Shown here one piece after another: positions 1 to 9,697 of a stretch of DNA of 64,000 bases (position 1 is its first letter; every line of letters begins with the position of its first letter). The position numbers and the translations under genes are program-made. The notes beneath the pieces were generated by a model, which did not search any database, had not been told where the DNA came from, and saw only the letters and a program-made list of their open reading frames with translations. Source of the stretch: Salibacterium salarium (GTDB lineage: Bacteria > Bacillota > Bacilli > Bacillales > Marinococcaceae); contig NZ_JAUSUM010000003.1 in the NCBI RefSeq assembly GCF_030813635.1, positions 372,001 through 436,000 on the forward strand, written 5' to 3'.

Positions 1-350
1 TTAAGATTCATTTTAAACCACTGACATTAAATCAAAGGAAGAGAGAGGTTAAAAGTAAGTTAAAAATGTGGAAATGACACTAGCAGCATCCGTAACAGAA
101 AGAATAAGCTTGTACTGATGCTACAGGTGTTCTGGTGATTATTGAGTACTGGAGGAGATCCATGTTGTTTGTGGTTCCACTAGGTGAGTTCGAGGTGGAC
201 GATTCCAGCGAGAAAAGCATGAGGTGAAAACCCCTCGAGAGCAGGGCTCAAGGGACCTGATAGCAGCCTTGCTGAAAGCGTCCGGCTACAGCGCAGGACA
301 TTCAACAGGTGCCCAAGATTAAAAAGAAAGATGAATCTTGGGCGATTGAT
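1..350 (+). ncRNA. Possible structured RNA, class unknown, 5' end outside the window
   Basis: No long ORF occupies this stretch, yet it holds many short self-complementary segments. Examples are GAGG/CCCTC around 221-238, GAGC/GCTC around 238-248, GTCC/GGAC around 280-300, and a 10-bp stem GCCCAAGATT/AATCTTGGGC at 312-343 at the right edge. A 21-codon ORF with a fair ribosome binding site (GGAGG six bases before ATG at 161) lies inside. The strand is assigned only because the closing hairpin lies on the right; the hairpin lacks a clear T tract, and it could instead terminate the histidine kinase gene on the other strand. A large ornate RNA of extremophilic Firmicutes such as OLE is one candidate, but I could not match its consensus from memory. 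Confidence 0.3.
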
Positions 351-362
351 ATGCTTCGTTTC

Positions 363-1721
363 TTAATTATAAATCGTTTCGTGCTCTTTCTTCTTTATAG
401 TGACTACTGTTCCTTTTTGAGACGAGGACACTGTTTTTTTCAATTTCATTTGCTCTAACATCATATTAACAATAGACAAACCGACTCCAGAGCCACTGTT
501 TTTAGAAGATGCGTACATTCCAGGTCCACCATCTTCGATTTTCAAAACAACCTCTTCCCCTTCTTTTTCCGTTCGAACGGATAGATATTTACCTTCTTGG
601 GCGTGCCGGTGTACATTTTGCAAAAGGTTATCCAAAATTCTGCGGAACCACATGCGATCCATATCCCAATAAGCGGATTCATCTAAATCAACCTCAATTT
701 CAAATCCCGCTTCTTCAAATATGGGATACCAAGCAATGAGAGAAGATCGAACAATCTCTACTATATCGATTGTCTCGTAATTGAAGGGAAGCTTCCCTTC
801 ACTGAGCACTGTAAATGAAGTTAAATTATCGATGAGTTCAGCTAGAAATTCTATTTTTTCATTAATGACGTGGACGGATTCACGCATTTTTGCATCTATG
901 TGATACTGGTTTAACTTATGTGCATGTCCATTAATAATGGAAAGGGGCGTACGTAAATCATGAGACAGACTCGAAATTAATCGTTTCCGTATCAACGCTT
1001 CATTTTTCTCTTTTTCGTGGCTCTCGTTCAATTGGTCGACCATTTGATTAAAAGAGTGTTCTATCTGTCCTATTTCATCATCTTTTTCAATATCCATTTT
1101 CGAAGGGACCAGCTGGTTCTTCGTTGTCTTCATATTCTCCTCGATTTTCACCAATCGTTTCCTTGTTTTATTGAAAAATAACCAAGAAATATAAACAAAT
1201 AATACCCAAAAGGAACCTATGGCAATGAACCAAATAGTACTGTATTGGTATTGCCCCATCCCCACTTGCGATTCAATAGAAGACAAAGGAAGTTGAAGAA
1301 AAACATGCCCACTGTCTTCCGCTCCTTCTAGATAGGAAGACGTTGTAAATAATTCTTGTTCGTTGTCTTCTTTTATATAGCTTATGAATGCTGATATATC
1401 CCAATCTTTGTTTAATTCCTCCGGCAGACCTTGGGACATTAATAATTGCCCGTTATCCTCCACCCAAAATATCTTTGCTTTCGGATATGTATCAAATGAG
1501 TGCAAATGAGCATTCACGTCCTCCCTTGCCATCCCTTCTAATGACAGGACTTCCTCAGACCAATATTCCTCTATCTCTTCAGGCTCATAATATTCTTCCG
1601 ACGAAACATCAGCCATTTGTGTAACGAAAAGATAATAAAGAAAATTAACGCCCAAAAAAGAGATCGGAAAAATCAGGATAGACAATAAAATAATCATAAT
1701 ATATTTCGTTGATAACTTCAC
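363..1721 (-). CDS. Sensor histidine kinase
   Basis: Membrane sensor kinase of a two-component system, about 452 aa. An N-terminal membrane segment (residues 8-34), an extracellular sensor region (about 35-160) and a second membrane segment (about 163-183) are followed by a HAMP-like linker, a HisKA domain with the phospho-acceptor motif SLSHDLRTPLS (His254) and an HATPase domain with LLQN, EDGGPGM and GVGLSIV motifs. The start is GTG at 1721, overlapping the TGA of the upstream response regulator by four bases (GTGA), so the two are translationally coupled. The input signal is unknown. The extracellular loop is strongly acidic (EEYYEPEEIEEYWSEE), which would suit a salt-adapted cell. Confidence 0.93.
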   Translation of the reverse strand: MKLSTKYIMIILLSILIFPISFLGVNFLYYLFVTQMADVSSEEYYEPEEIEEYWSEEVLSLEGMAREDVNAHLHSFDTYPKAKIFWVEDNGQLLMSQGLPEELNKDWDISAFISYIKEDNEQELFTTSSYLEGAEDSGHVFLQLPLSSIESQVGMGQYQYSTIWFIAIGSFWVLFVYISWLFFNKTRKRLVKIEENMKTTKNQLVPSKMDIEKDDEIGQIEHSFNQMVDQLNESHEKEKNEALIRKRLISSLSHDLRTPLSIINGHAHKLNQYHIDAKMRESVHVINEKIEFLAELIDNLTSFTVLSEGKLPFNYETIDIVEIVRSSLIAWYPIFEEAGFEIEVDLDESAYWDMDRMWFRRILDNLLQNVHRHAQEGKYLSVRTEKEGEEVVLKIEDGGPGMYASSKNSGSGVGLSIVNMMLEQMKLKKTVSSSQKGTVVTIKKKEHETIYN

Positions 1722-2392
1722 CGTCTCACCCTATATCCAAGCCCGCGAATGGTTTCAATGATTTGTGGATGTTGTGGATCTTTTTCAATTCTCTGTCTTA
1801 AATATCGAATATGCACGGTTAGTGTTTTATCCCCTTCAATATAAGGTTCCTTCCAAACACTTGAATAAATTTGTTCTTTCGTTAAAATGTGATTGCTATT
1901 CTGAACCAAAAGTTGAAATATTTTAAATTGTTTCTCCGTCAGTATGATTTCCTCGTTGGTATCTGTATTAATAATTTGATTAGCTTCTACATCGAACTTT
2001 ACATGTTTAATGTTAATAGTTTCTAACGTTACTTTTTCAAATCGTTTTAATAATTTATCAATTCTAAGCAATAATTCCTTAGGATGGAATGGTTTTGTCA
2101 GGTAATCATCTGCAAATTCTAATCCTGTCAGTTTATCCTCAATAGCCGTTCTCGCCGTTAAAAATAAAATAGGAAGATTTTGATATTTTTCCTTCATTCG
2201 CTTTCCTACCGTGAATCCGTCCAATCCAGGCAGCATGATATCTAGTATTACAAGGTCTACTTCATCTATATAAATGTCTATATCTTTCCCTGACGTTAAC
2301 CAAGTAAACCGATATTCACTATCTCGCAGGTTTTGCTCTACTAATGCTGCAACCTCTTCGTCATCCTCGATATACAATATATGATTATACAT
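1718..2392 (-). CDS. OmpR/PhoB-type response regulator
   Basis: DNA-binding partner of the adjacent kinase, 224 aa. The receiver domain has the acidic pair D10-D11, phospho-acceptor Asp51 in VILDIMLPG, and the conserved Thr and Lys in FLTAR and LTKPF. A C-terminal winged helix follows, with the typical ending IRGLGYRVRR. I chose ATG at 2392 because an AGGAGG stands just upstream. An in-frame start 31 codons earlier would add a lysine-rich tail not seen in the family and has no good ribosome binding site. Its targets cannot be read from the sequence. Confidence 0.93.
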   Translation of the reverse strand: MYNHILYIEDDEEVAALVEQNLRDSEYRFTWLTSGKDIDIYIDEVDLVILDIMLPGLDGFTVGKRMKEKYQNLPILFLTARTAIEDKLTGLEFADDYLTKPFHPKELLLRIDKLLKRFEKVTLETINIKHVKFDVEANQIINTDTNEEIILTEKQFKIFQLLVQNSNHILTKEQIYSSVWKEPYIEGDKTLTVHIRYLRQRIEKDPQHPQIIETIRGLGYRVRR

Positions 2393-2568
2393 GGCTCCTC
2401 CTATGACGTTAGCATCGTGTGGCACGGCTATAGAATCCGCTATTTTAATCGATTTTTCTGTTTTCATAGATTTTGTGGACTTCATATGAATTTACTTGAA
2501 TAAAGGAACAAATGTCCGTTCCGCCTTCAAACCAAGCTTTATCTCTAGCTTGTGGAAATCTAATGTCC

Positions 2569-3153
2569 TTATAGATCATACTCCATCCATTTAGCCGTTT
2601 CAGATACAGCTATCGTTCCTTCCAATTTTTCAATCAAATGAAACGACATATTAATGCCAGCCGAAATACCTCCGGATGTTATCACCGAACCTTCATCGAC
2701 GAATTTTACATCCCTTTGCACCTCAACGGAAGAAAAAGCAGCCAAACGTTCATACGACCCCCAATGTGTTGTCGCTTTTTTACCGTCCAGAAGTCCCGCG
2801 TTTGCCAGTACAAGAGCACCTGTGCACACTGATGCTATAATCTTTGTAGAAACTTGACGCGCACGAATCCACGCCAGCAGCTTTTCATTATAAGCCTCGT
2901 TCGCCCGAGCCCCTTTGCCTCCTGGAATAATTATCACATCGCATTCCGGGGCATCCTCCAGACTCGTGTCCGGCATCACTTGCAGTCCATTGCTAGCAGA
3001 AACCATTTCACCGGATTCTGATATCGTCGTCACATCAAACAACTTTTCTTCTTGGCGATCCGGCTGAGCAAAGGCTACTGAAAACACTTCATACGGACCC
3101 GCAAAATCCAAAACTTCCACGTCGTCAAAGATATATATACCTATCTTTTTCAA
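2569..3153 (-). CDS. DJ-1/PfpI superfamily protein (isonitrile hydratase-like)
   Basis: A 194-aa single-domain protein of the class I glutamine amidotransferase-like fold. It begins IGIYIFDDVEVLDFAGPYEVF, the pattern of the AraC-associated and isonitrile hydratase branch. The nucleophile elbow ASVCTGALVLANAGLLDGKKATTHW gives the likely catalytic Cys and the motif with the downstream His. Members act as isonitrile hydratases or as proteins of unknown function; the substrate here is not predictable. It stands alone, separated by about 80 bases from the two-component genes, and may share their transcript. Confidence 0.85.
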   Translation of the reverse strand: MKKIGIYIFDDVEVLDFAGPYEVFSVAFAQPDRQEEKLFDVTTISESGEMVSASNGLQVMPDTSLEDAPECDVIIIPGGKGARANEAYNEKLLAWIRARQVSTKIIASVCTGALVLANAGLLDGKKATTHWGSYERLAAFSSVEVQRDVKFVDEGSVITSGGISAGINMSFHLIEKLEGTIAVSETAKWMEYDL

Positions 3154-3506
3154 GAAAAGATCAGCTCCTTTATTATGCTTTCCATGGACATGATAGACGC
3201 AATGGTGTAAATTACTTCCATCTATATTGTTGCATTATAGTACTATAAAAGAGAATAAATAACAATAGTCCATTCGTAGTCATGGACAAAGCGAGAACAA
3301 AAACGTTAATTCGAAACCGTGGAAAAACTTTCAAACAATTTTTCATCGTCTTCATACTGTAAGGTCGATGTAAGAGTATAAGTTATTCTTGGTCCTCCTA
3401 AAAAATTAATTTACTAGTCCTCTCAAATGTCCTTGTTCCGGATAAGCTCCCGATGATTTAAGTGATATACTTTACAAGAATATTTCTCGCACCCTTCCCA
3501 TTATAA
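3154..3506. other. Non-coding gap with a short palindrome
   Basis: No gene recognised in 353 bases. A perfect 14-bp palindrome (TTATAGTACTATAA) lies at 3235-3248, upstream of the DJ-1/PfpI gene. It could be an operator or part of an AT-rich promoter; nothing else supports a function. Confidence 0.4.
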
Positions 3507-4007
3507 TTACATCATGAAATTTTCCATTACTAAAATGAGCTTTTTTAAATTCCCTTCTATCTCAAATCCCTTTTTCTTGTATAGACTAATAGCTTTTTCA
3601 TTTTGTATGTTAACATCTAATTCTAACCTTATTAAGCCCAAGTGCTTATCGGCTATTTCAAGCAAAGTATCAATTAATAAGGCACCAATTTTCTTTCCTT
3701 GAAATTCTTCATGAACTATTAATGAAATATTGCCACTGTATCTTAGTTTTCCACTTCTTGCTTCAAGAGTAGCTATACCAACGACCCGTTCATTTATTTC
3801 CGCTACCATTACATGGTCATCTTTACTTAGACTATTAAAGAAATGTTCCGTTGTTTCTATTCTTTCAGAAGGTAATGCCATTGTATTGTCTATAACGGAT
3901 GGTTGATGTCTTATTTCATTAATATACCTTAAATCAGGTTTTTCTATGGGACGAATAACAACATCCATTTTATTGACCCCTGATTGTGAATTTGAATGCA
4001 CTTTCAT
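3507..4007 (-). CDS. GNAT family N-acetyltransferase
   Basis: A 166-aa acetyltransferase of the Gcn5-related fold. The acetyl-CoA binding motif appears as VHEEFQGKKIGALLIDTLLEIA, and the C-terminal strand motif as NEKAISLYKKKGFEIEG, both typical of RimI/PhnO-like enzymes. The start at 4007 has a GGGAGAGGA ribosome binding site; an internal ATG at 3968 (MDVVIRP) is a possible alternative and would align better with the usual family N-terminus. Substrate unknown. Confidence 0.85.
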   Translation of the reverse strand: MKVHSNSQSGVNKMDVVIRPIEKPDLRYINEIRHQPSVIDNTMALPSERIETTEHFFNSLSKDDHVMVAEINERVVGIATLEARSGKLRYSGNISLIVHEEFQGKKIGALLIDTLLEIADKHLGLIRLELDVNIQNEKAISLYKKKGFEIEGNLKKLILVMENFMM

Positions 4008-4071
4008 CGACTTCCTCTCCCTATATAGAAAAGTTAACGTAATCCTTGTTCAATAATCCTACCATTTTTTC

Positions 4072-4330
4072 TTAATATACTTCTTTTTCGTGTTTATTCC
4101 TTTCTTTTTCCAGTTCGTTCGGGGTTAAATACTGTTCTCCCGGCTTTTTGTCTTTGGTTTCCTTGTAATTGGCCACGGGCACCCATTTTCGCATGGTCGA
4201 ATACGAGATTTCCAATTCATACGCCAGCTCACTACCTTTCGTCCACCACTAATTTCGCTACATAATCCTTATACTCTTGATTATATTGGTTCCTCAATGC
4301 TTCCACGTCCTCTTTAAATAGTATCTTCAT
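4072..4330 (-). pseudogene. IS3-family transposase OrfA remnant, frameshifted
   Basis: Reading the minus strand from ATG at 4330 gives MKILFKEDVEALRN, a lysine-rich start that runs into TAG after about 32 codons. Shifting frame there continues as GSELAYELEISYSTMRKWV, followed by YKETKDKKPGEQYLTPNELEK, and a stop at 4072. This is the helix-turn-helix and leader pattern of IS3/IS150-type OrfA proteins. No OrfB or terminal inverted repeats were found nearby, so it is a decayed insertion fragment. Confidence 0.8.
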
Positions 4331-4665
4331 TATAAAATATTTCTCTTAAGAACGTGTCCACTTTTAAGACTAACTCTAATTCCGGTTCTTATTTCTGTGA
4401 ACCATCGTAGTTCAAATAGATTAAAAAGGCAGGAGCAGCAACTCTTCTCCCAATATTTGACGCCGAACCTTTCTTATGACTTATGATTGAGTCAAATAAT
4501 GGAGTCTGTATCACAAAATTTTTTATGAATAGGGCGAAACGTACTGTGAGTATTAAAGAACTGTTACAAAAATTAATCTAATCGAATGATGTAGTTGTAC
4601 TAAAAAAGTTTTATGCGAGTGTTTAGATTGATTTTATGTAATAAAACAGTTCCTTTCACTATTTT

Positions 4666-4679
4666 TGAAAGTGCTTTCT
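4666..4679 (+). promoter_or_regulatory. Candidate catabolite-responsive element (cre)
   Basis: TGAAAGTGCTTTCT matches the cre palindrome TGAAAGCGCTTTCA at 12 of 14 positions. It lies about 215 bases before the GH3 gene, where a CcpA site controlling sugar hydrolases would be expected. The rest of the 4331-4894 gap contains nothing else that I can identify. Confidence 0.5.
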
Positions 4680-4894
4680 AATGTTGCTGGTGATTCTGCG
4701 TAATTAATAGGTATTAGGATGTTAGACATCCAGATCGTGCCTGTTAAAAGCCCATTTTGACAGCATATGCAACGCAGGTTACCATTTAGCTCATGTCAGT
4801 ATTCAGCTTGAATTAAACTGACAAAAGAAAAAAGAGAGGAGGATAGAAGTCTTAAGAATAGTAATACATATTATTTTCAGAAGGAGCTAACAAG

Positions 4895-7633
4895 ATGACA
4901 ACATCAGCGAAATCTCGACTTTTGACAGTTGCATTAATCATCGCAATTATCATCACACCCTTTCATTCTGTATCAGCTGAAACCGCACATCCATGGGAGA
5001 ACAGGGCTCCTTCAGCACAAGAAAACAGTAAATCACTGCCGGAACCTGCACAGAAACGTACTGAATCATTACCAGCACCGGCAAGTGGTGAACCATTGTC
5101 CGCACAAGAACGTAGTGAATCACTGCTTGAAAAAATGAGCCTCGAGCAAAAGGTTCAATTAGCCACAGGAAACCTTAATAATTATTATGGTTTTTTTAAT
5201 GAAGGAATGGATGATCTTGGTATTCCGGCATTAACAATGGCAGATGGTCCTGCGGGAATCCGTATTGCGAATCCAAACATCCAAGATCAAAAGGCAACTG
5301 CTCTTCCTGCACCGATTGCTCTCGCGGCTACCTGGGATGTTGATGCAGCGAAAAATTATGGGGAACTTTTGGGAAATGAAGCATTTAACACGACACATAA
5401 TGTGGCACTCGCCCCCGGGCTCGATATTGCACGTTTTCCTTGGGGAGAGCGTAATTTTGAATCCTTAGGTGAAGACCCATTATTACAGTCAGAATTAGCT
5501 GTTCCGTACGTAAATGGTATTCAAAGTTATCCAGTAATGGCAACGGCTAAACACTGGATATTGAATAACCAGGAAACAGATCGCTTCACCATTAATTCCA
5601 AAGCAAGTGAGCGCGCACTTCATGAAGTTTATGCACGTCCATTTGCGGAAACGATCGAACATGCTGACTTGAGCTCTGTTATGTGTTCTTTTAATGAAGT
5701 GAATGGTGAGCATGCCTGTGAAAATGGTGATGTACTTACAGATTTATTGAAAGATCGATTGGATTTTGACGGCTTTGTAATGAGTGATTATGGTGCCAAT
5801 CATACTACAGTTGAATCTGCCATTGCCGGGTTGGATTTCGAAGCTCCTGGTGATCCAGACGGTTATTGGGGAGACGATTTGCTTACAGCAGTGAAAGAAG
5901 GCAAAGTTAGTGAAGCAAGAATCGATGACATGGCTGATCGAATCCTGACTGAAATGTTTAGTAAAGGTTTATTCGATAATCCTACTGTTAATAACAAAAT
6001 CCCGGCAAAAGAGCACGGAAAAATTGCTCGTAAAATCGCGGAACAAAGCATGGTTCTAATGAAAAATGAAGATAAGGCATTACCTTTGGATAAAAATAAA
6101 ATGGATTCCATTGCGGTTATCGGGCCGGATGCTGATAATGCTTCAGCTGCCGGTGGCGGAAGTTCATTAGTAAACCCTACGTATACTGTCAGCCCATTAG
6201 AGGGGATTAAAAATGAAGTTGGAGAGAATGTAGATGTAACCTATGCACCAGGGACTGACCCGATTAGTGCAGGCGATGTTCTGCCGGGACCTTCAGCTGT
6301 GCCATCCACATTATTACGTCCGGTTGACGGCGGAGAAAATGAGCACGGATTAACAGCAGAATATTGGACGAATATTAACCGTGAAGGTGAACCTTCACTG
6401 GTTCGCACAGACAATCAACTAAACTTGAATCTTGGGTTCTATAATTATGAAGGATTAAATGCACAATCACCTAAACTGGAAAAATTACCTGGTAAATTTA
6501 ACAGTGAAATGTCCGCACGGTGGACAGGTCAGTTCACCGTACCTGAATCAGGTGAATATACGCTTTCTCTTTCAAGTCGGGGATCAGGCAAATTGTACAT
6601 TGATGACAAGCTTGTCATTGATAATCAAAGTAAGAAATTAGCCACCTCTAAAAAGGCCCTTTCTTTTGTTGAAGGAGAACAACATGATATTCGAATTGAA
6701 TACAGTACAGGTAAGGCTGGTGGACGGCAGGACTTTGGCGGTATGATCCGCTTTGGTTGGGAGCCGCCTAAAGAAGCAGTGGATCCTAAAATCCAAAAAG
6801 CAGTTGAAAAAGCTGAAAAATCAGATGTTGCAGTCGTTGTCACTCACACTTATGACAGCGAAGGGTATGTGGACACTTCAACCCTTGATCTTCCGAATAA
6901 CCAAGATCAATTAATCAATGAAGTATCGAAAGCAAACCCGAACACGATCGTTGTACAAATGAGTGGTAGAGCAGTACAAATGAATACTTGGCAGGACAAT
7001 GTACCTGCTATTGTACAAGCTTGGTTCCCAGGGCAGGAACAGGGAAATGCCATATCTAATGTGTTATTTGGTGATGTTAATCCATCTGGTAAACTGCCAA
7101 TGACATTCCCGGTTGATGAAGACAGCACACCTGTATCAAATGAAAATCAGTTCCCTGGGGTAGATGGTGTCTCTGATTATTCTGAGGGTGTATTTGTAGG
7201 GTATAAAGGCTACGAAGAAAAAGGAATTGAGCCGGCTTATGCATTTGGGCATGGATTATCCTATACGTCATTTGATTATCGAAACAACGTAAAAGCAAAG
7301 GCCAAGAGAAAAGGAAAAAATAAAGATTTAGAAACTACCGTTTCACTCAATTTGCGTAATACTGGTGATGTGAGCGGCTCTGAAGTTGTTCAAGTTTATG
7401 CCGGAAAGTTACCGGCAAATGTCGAAACGCCTTCCAAACAATTGGCAGGTTTTAAAAAAGTGGAATTGAAGCCCGGAAAACAACAACACCTTAAAATTGA
7501 ACTTGATCCGAAAGCATTCTCATACTGGGATGCCGGGAAAGATAAATGGGTAACACCAAGTGGCGAAGTTCCCATTTATGTGGGAAGTTCTTCAAATGAC
7601 ATTCGACAGGAAACAAGTGTCACTATTAAGTAA
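4895..7633 (+). CDS. Secreted GH3 beta-glycosidase with PA14 domain
   Basis: 912-aa exported beta-glucosidase-type enzyme. A signal peptide (residues 1-28, ending VSA) is followed by a low-complexity linker with three degenerate SLPEPA/SLPAPA-like units (about 36-78). Then come the GH3 N-terminal barrel (about 80-330) with nucleophile Asp298 in GFVMSDYGA, and the GH3 C domain (from about 385) interrupted by a PA14 carbohydrate-binding insert (about 485-625). A C-terminal fibronectin III-like domain closes the protein. Start: AGAAGGAGC before ATG at 4895. It is the first gene of the glycan hydrolase group, followed by its own terminator. The exact sugar specificity (glucoside or xyloside) cannot be read from sequence alone. 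Confidence 0.92.
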   Translation: MTTSAKSRLLTVALIIAIIITPFHSVSAETAHPWENRAPSAQENSKSLPEPAQKRTESLPAPASGEPLSAQERSESLLEKMSLEQKVQLATGNLNNYYGFFNEGMDDLGIPALTMADGPAGIRIANPNIQDQKATALPAPIALAATWDVDAAKNYGELLGNEAFNTTHNVALAPGLDIARFPWGERNFESLGEDPLLQSELAVPYVNGIQSYPVMATAKHWILNNQETDRFTINSKASERALHEVYARPFAETIEHADLSSVMCSFNEVNGEHACENGDVLTDLLKDRLDFDGFVMSDYGANHTTVESAIAGLDFEAPGDPDGYWGDDLLTAVKEGKVSEARIDDMADRILTEMFSKGLFDNPTVNNKIPAKEHGKIARKIAEQSMVLMKNEDKALPLDKNKMDSIAVIGPDADNASAAGGGSSLVNPTYTVSPLEGIKNEVGENVDVTYAPGTDPISAGDVLPGPSAVPSTLLRPVDGGENEHGLTAEYWTNINREGEPSLVRTDNQLNLNLGFYNYEGLNAQSPKLEKLPGKFNSEMSARWTGQFTVPESGEYTLSLSSRGSGKLYIDDKLVIDNQSKKLATSKKALSFVEGEQHDIRIEYSTGKAGGRQDFGGMIRFGWEPPKEAVDPKIQKAVEKAEKSDVAVVVTHTYDSEGYVDTSTLDLPNNQDQLINEVSKANPNTIVVQMSGRAVQMNTWQDNVPAIVQAWFPGQEQGNAISNVLFGDVNPSGKLPMTFPVDEDSTPVSNENQFPGVDGVSDYSEGVFVGYKGYEEKGIEPAYAFGHGLSYTSFDYRNNVKAKAKRKGKNKDLETTVSLNLRNTGDVSGSEVVQVYAGKLPANVETPSKQLAGFKKVELKPGKQQHLKIELDPKAFSYWDAGKDKWVTPSGEVPIYVGSSSNDIRQETSVTIK

Positions 7634-7672
7634 TGAAAGAGGTTGGGGTGTTAAGCCCCAACTTCTTTCATT
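7632..7672 (+). terminator. Rho-independent terminator after the GH3 gene
   Basis: Arms AATGAAAGAGGTTGGGG and CCCCAACTTCTTTCATT form a 17-bp stem with one G-U pair and a seven-base loop. It begins inside the stop codon of the GH3 gene. The T tract is weak (CATTTC), so some readthrough into the GH30 gene is possible. Confidence 0.75.
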
Positions 7673-7743
7673 TCAAATCAAATACTGAAAAGGGAGCATC
7701 ATTTACTAAAAAACTACGTTTCCTTTAGATAGGAGGAAATATC

Positions 7744-9186
7744 ATTCGTAATAAAAACATAAATCTTTCTATCCTAATAATTGCTATGATCCTATTCATC
7801 TCATCTGCAACTATGAAAGAAGAAAAAGTAAACCTTTGGTTAACCACACCTGATCAACAAAACCTCCTGACAAAGCAGGAACCTTTATTGTTTGGGGATA
7901 TAGATGAAACGGATACTCCAACAATTCTAGTTGATCCAAATGTAGAATTTCAGACAATGAAGGGATTTGGAGCAGCGGTTACCGGATCTTCTGCTTATCT
8001 TATCAATCAACAATTAAGTTCGGAGCAGAGAGAGAAACTGCTGCAGGATTTGTTTTCAAGAGACGGCATTCATATGAGCTATATCCGTCATACAATTGGA
8101 GCATCCGATTTTTCGGTGGATCATGAAGGCAGTCCGGCCACCTACACATATAATGATTTAGAAACTGGAACTGATTATAATTTAGATCATTTTTCTATTG
8201 AAAAGGATAAAGATGTTATTAATCTGATGCAGGATATTCGTTCTCTAAACAAGGAGATCGGCATACTTGGTACCCCATGGACTGCTCCAGCATGGATGAA
8301 ATACAACCGGAAGTTAAATGGATCGTATTTAAATTATAAAGATCATCGCACTTATGAAGCATATGCTGATTACTTTGTGAAATATATCAAGGCTTATGCG
8401 GACAAAGGTATTCTGGTTGATGCAATAACTATACAGAATGAGCCGGGACATACGTCAGAATCATATCCTACGATGAGTATGAATGCCAACGAACAGGCAA
8501 TGTTTATTAAGAATTATCTAGGACCAGCTTTTTCCGAAAATCAAATATCAACCAAAATCGCGGCGTATGATCATAATTGGGAAAATGGAGTTGAGTATGC
8601 GAACAATGTTTTGAATGATAAGGAGGCTGATAAGTACACAGATGGTGTTGCTTTTCATTGTTATAAGGGGCAGCCTGATAGCATGACAAAGGTACATAAA
8701 CAATTCCCTGACAAAAATATCTATTTAACGGAATGTAGTGGAGGAGAGTGGAGTCCGGATTTTGGCGATAATTTAAGCTGGTATATGTCAAATCTTATCA
8801 TTGGGGGACCTCGGAATTGGTCTCGTGCGGTATTACTTTGGAATATTGCGCTTGATACCAACGGAGGGCCGACAAATGGCGGTTGTAGTGATTGCAGAGG
8901 GGTTGTAACAATTGATGGGGAAGGAGGAAAAGTTACAAAAAACAGTGAATATTACGCATTGGGGCACGCAAGTAAATTTGTGAAAGCTGGAGCATTACGG
9001 ATCAGCACCTCCCAATATAAAGATAGTATAGAGACGGTGGGATATAAGAATCCGAATGATTCCATCGTTTTAATTGCAGCCAATACAAGCTCTGAAACTG
9101 AATCTTTTCAAGTCGTATTTCGAGACAGATCTTTTACGTATACATTGGATCCAAACAGTGCTGTAACATTCAAATGGTGGAAATGA
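7744..9186 (+). CDS. GH30 family glycoside hydrolase with AUU start codon
   Basis: Retaining beta-glycosidase of family GH30, about 480 aa. The acid/base Glu stands in AITIQNEPGH (residue 233) and the nucleophile Glu in YLTECSGG (residue 330); TPWTAPAWMKYN is typical of the glucosylceramidase and beta-1,6-glucanase branch rather than the glucuronoxylanase branch. I start it at ATT 7744: an ideal AGGAGG lies seven bases upstream, the frame is open from a TAG at 7726, and only this start gives the basic and hydrophobic leader INLSILIIAMILFISSA. The first ATG (7786) has no ribosome binding site and would cut the leader in half. It probably acts outside the cell with the neighbouring GH3 enzyme. 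Confidence 0.88.
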   Translation: MRNKNINLSILIIAMILFISSATMKEEKVNLWLTTPDQQNLLTKQEPLLFGDIDETDTPTILVDPNVEFQTMKGFGAAVTGSSAYLINQQLSSEQREKLLQDLFSRDGIHMSYIRHTIGASDFSVDHEGSPATYTYNDLETGTDYNLDHFSIEKDKDVINLMQDIRSLNKEIGILGTPWTAPAWMKYNRKLNGSYLNYKDHRTYEAYADYFVKYIKAYADKGILVDAITIQNEPGHTSESYPTMSMNANEQAMFIKNYLGPAFSENQISTKIAAYDHNWENGVEYANNVLNDKEADKYTDGVAFHCYKGQPDSMTKVHKQFPDKNIYLTECSGGEWSPDFGDNLSWYMSNLIIGGPRNWSRAVLLWNIALDTNGGPTNGGCSDCRGVVTIDGEGGKVTKNSEYYALGHASKFVKAGALRISTSQYKDSIETVGYKNPNDSIVLIAANTSSETESFQVVFRDRSFTYTLDPNSAVTFKWWK

Positions 9187-9697
9187 GATGAGGACAACAC
9201 CGTCAAAAGATAACAACATTTCGCCGCTCTTGAATCATTTCCTGTAGAAGATACGAAAGATGCCGGCTTTGGTACATGAAGGGATACATCCATTTGTCTT
9301 AAGAAATTGTCGATACAGTAGACATACGGTAGAACTCCTCTGTGTACGTGTTTGGTGGTACATTCATCGTACCTCAGATTTGGAGGGTCTGTCTTTTTAT
9401 GAACATTAATGGGGTTTTTTTACATTAATTATGCAACTTCAGAGTTAATACCAATTATTTCAAAATAAAAGAATTCACTTAATTTTTTATTTTCATGAAA
9501 ATGACGCTATTGCAGCCGATACGTCAACCTCTTCTTTTTTTACTTTTAGTGTCTGTTATTCATCGTTGTTTCTAACACCTTTTTCCATTAAACTTAGTAG
9601 TAACTGTAAGGATATTTAATCTCTCTATTTTTGTTGCGCTGATAGAAAACTCTCGTTAATAAAAGATTACTACAAATCATGGGAAGAGGAGTAGATA
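9187..9697. other. Non-coding gap
   Basis: 511 bases with no ORF bearing a ribosome binding site, no clear terminator and no recognisable operator. It separates the GH30 and GH115-like genes and presumably holds the promoter of the latter. Confidence 0.5.

Noticed and set aside
161-226. 21-codon ORF with a fair ribosome binding site
   Set aside because: Too short and without known relatives to call a gene; it lies inside the possible structured RNA and is mentioned there.
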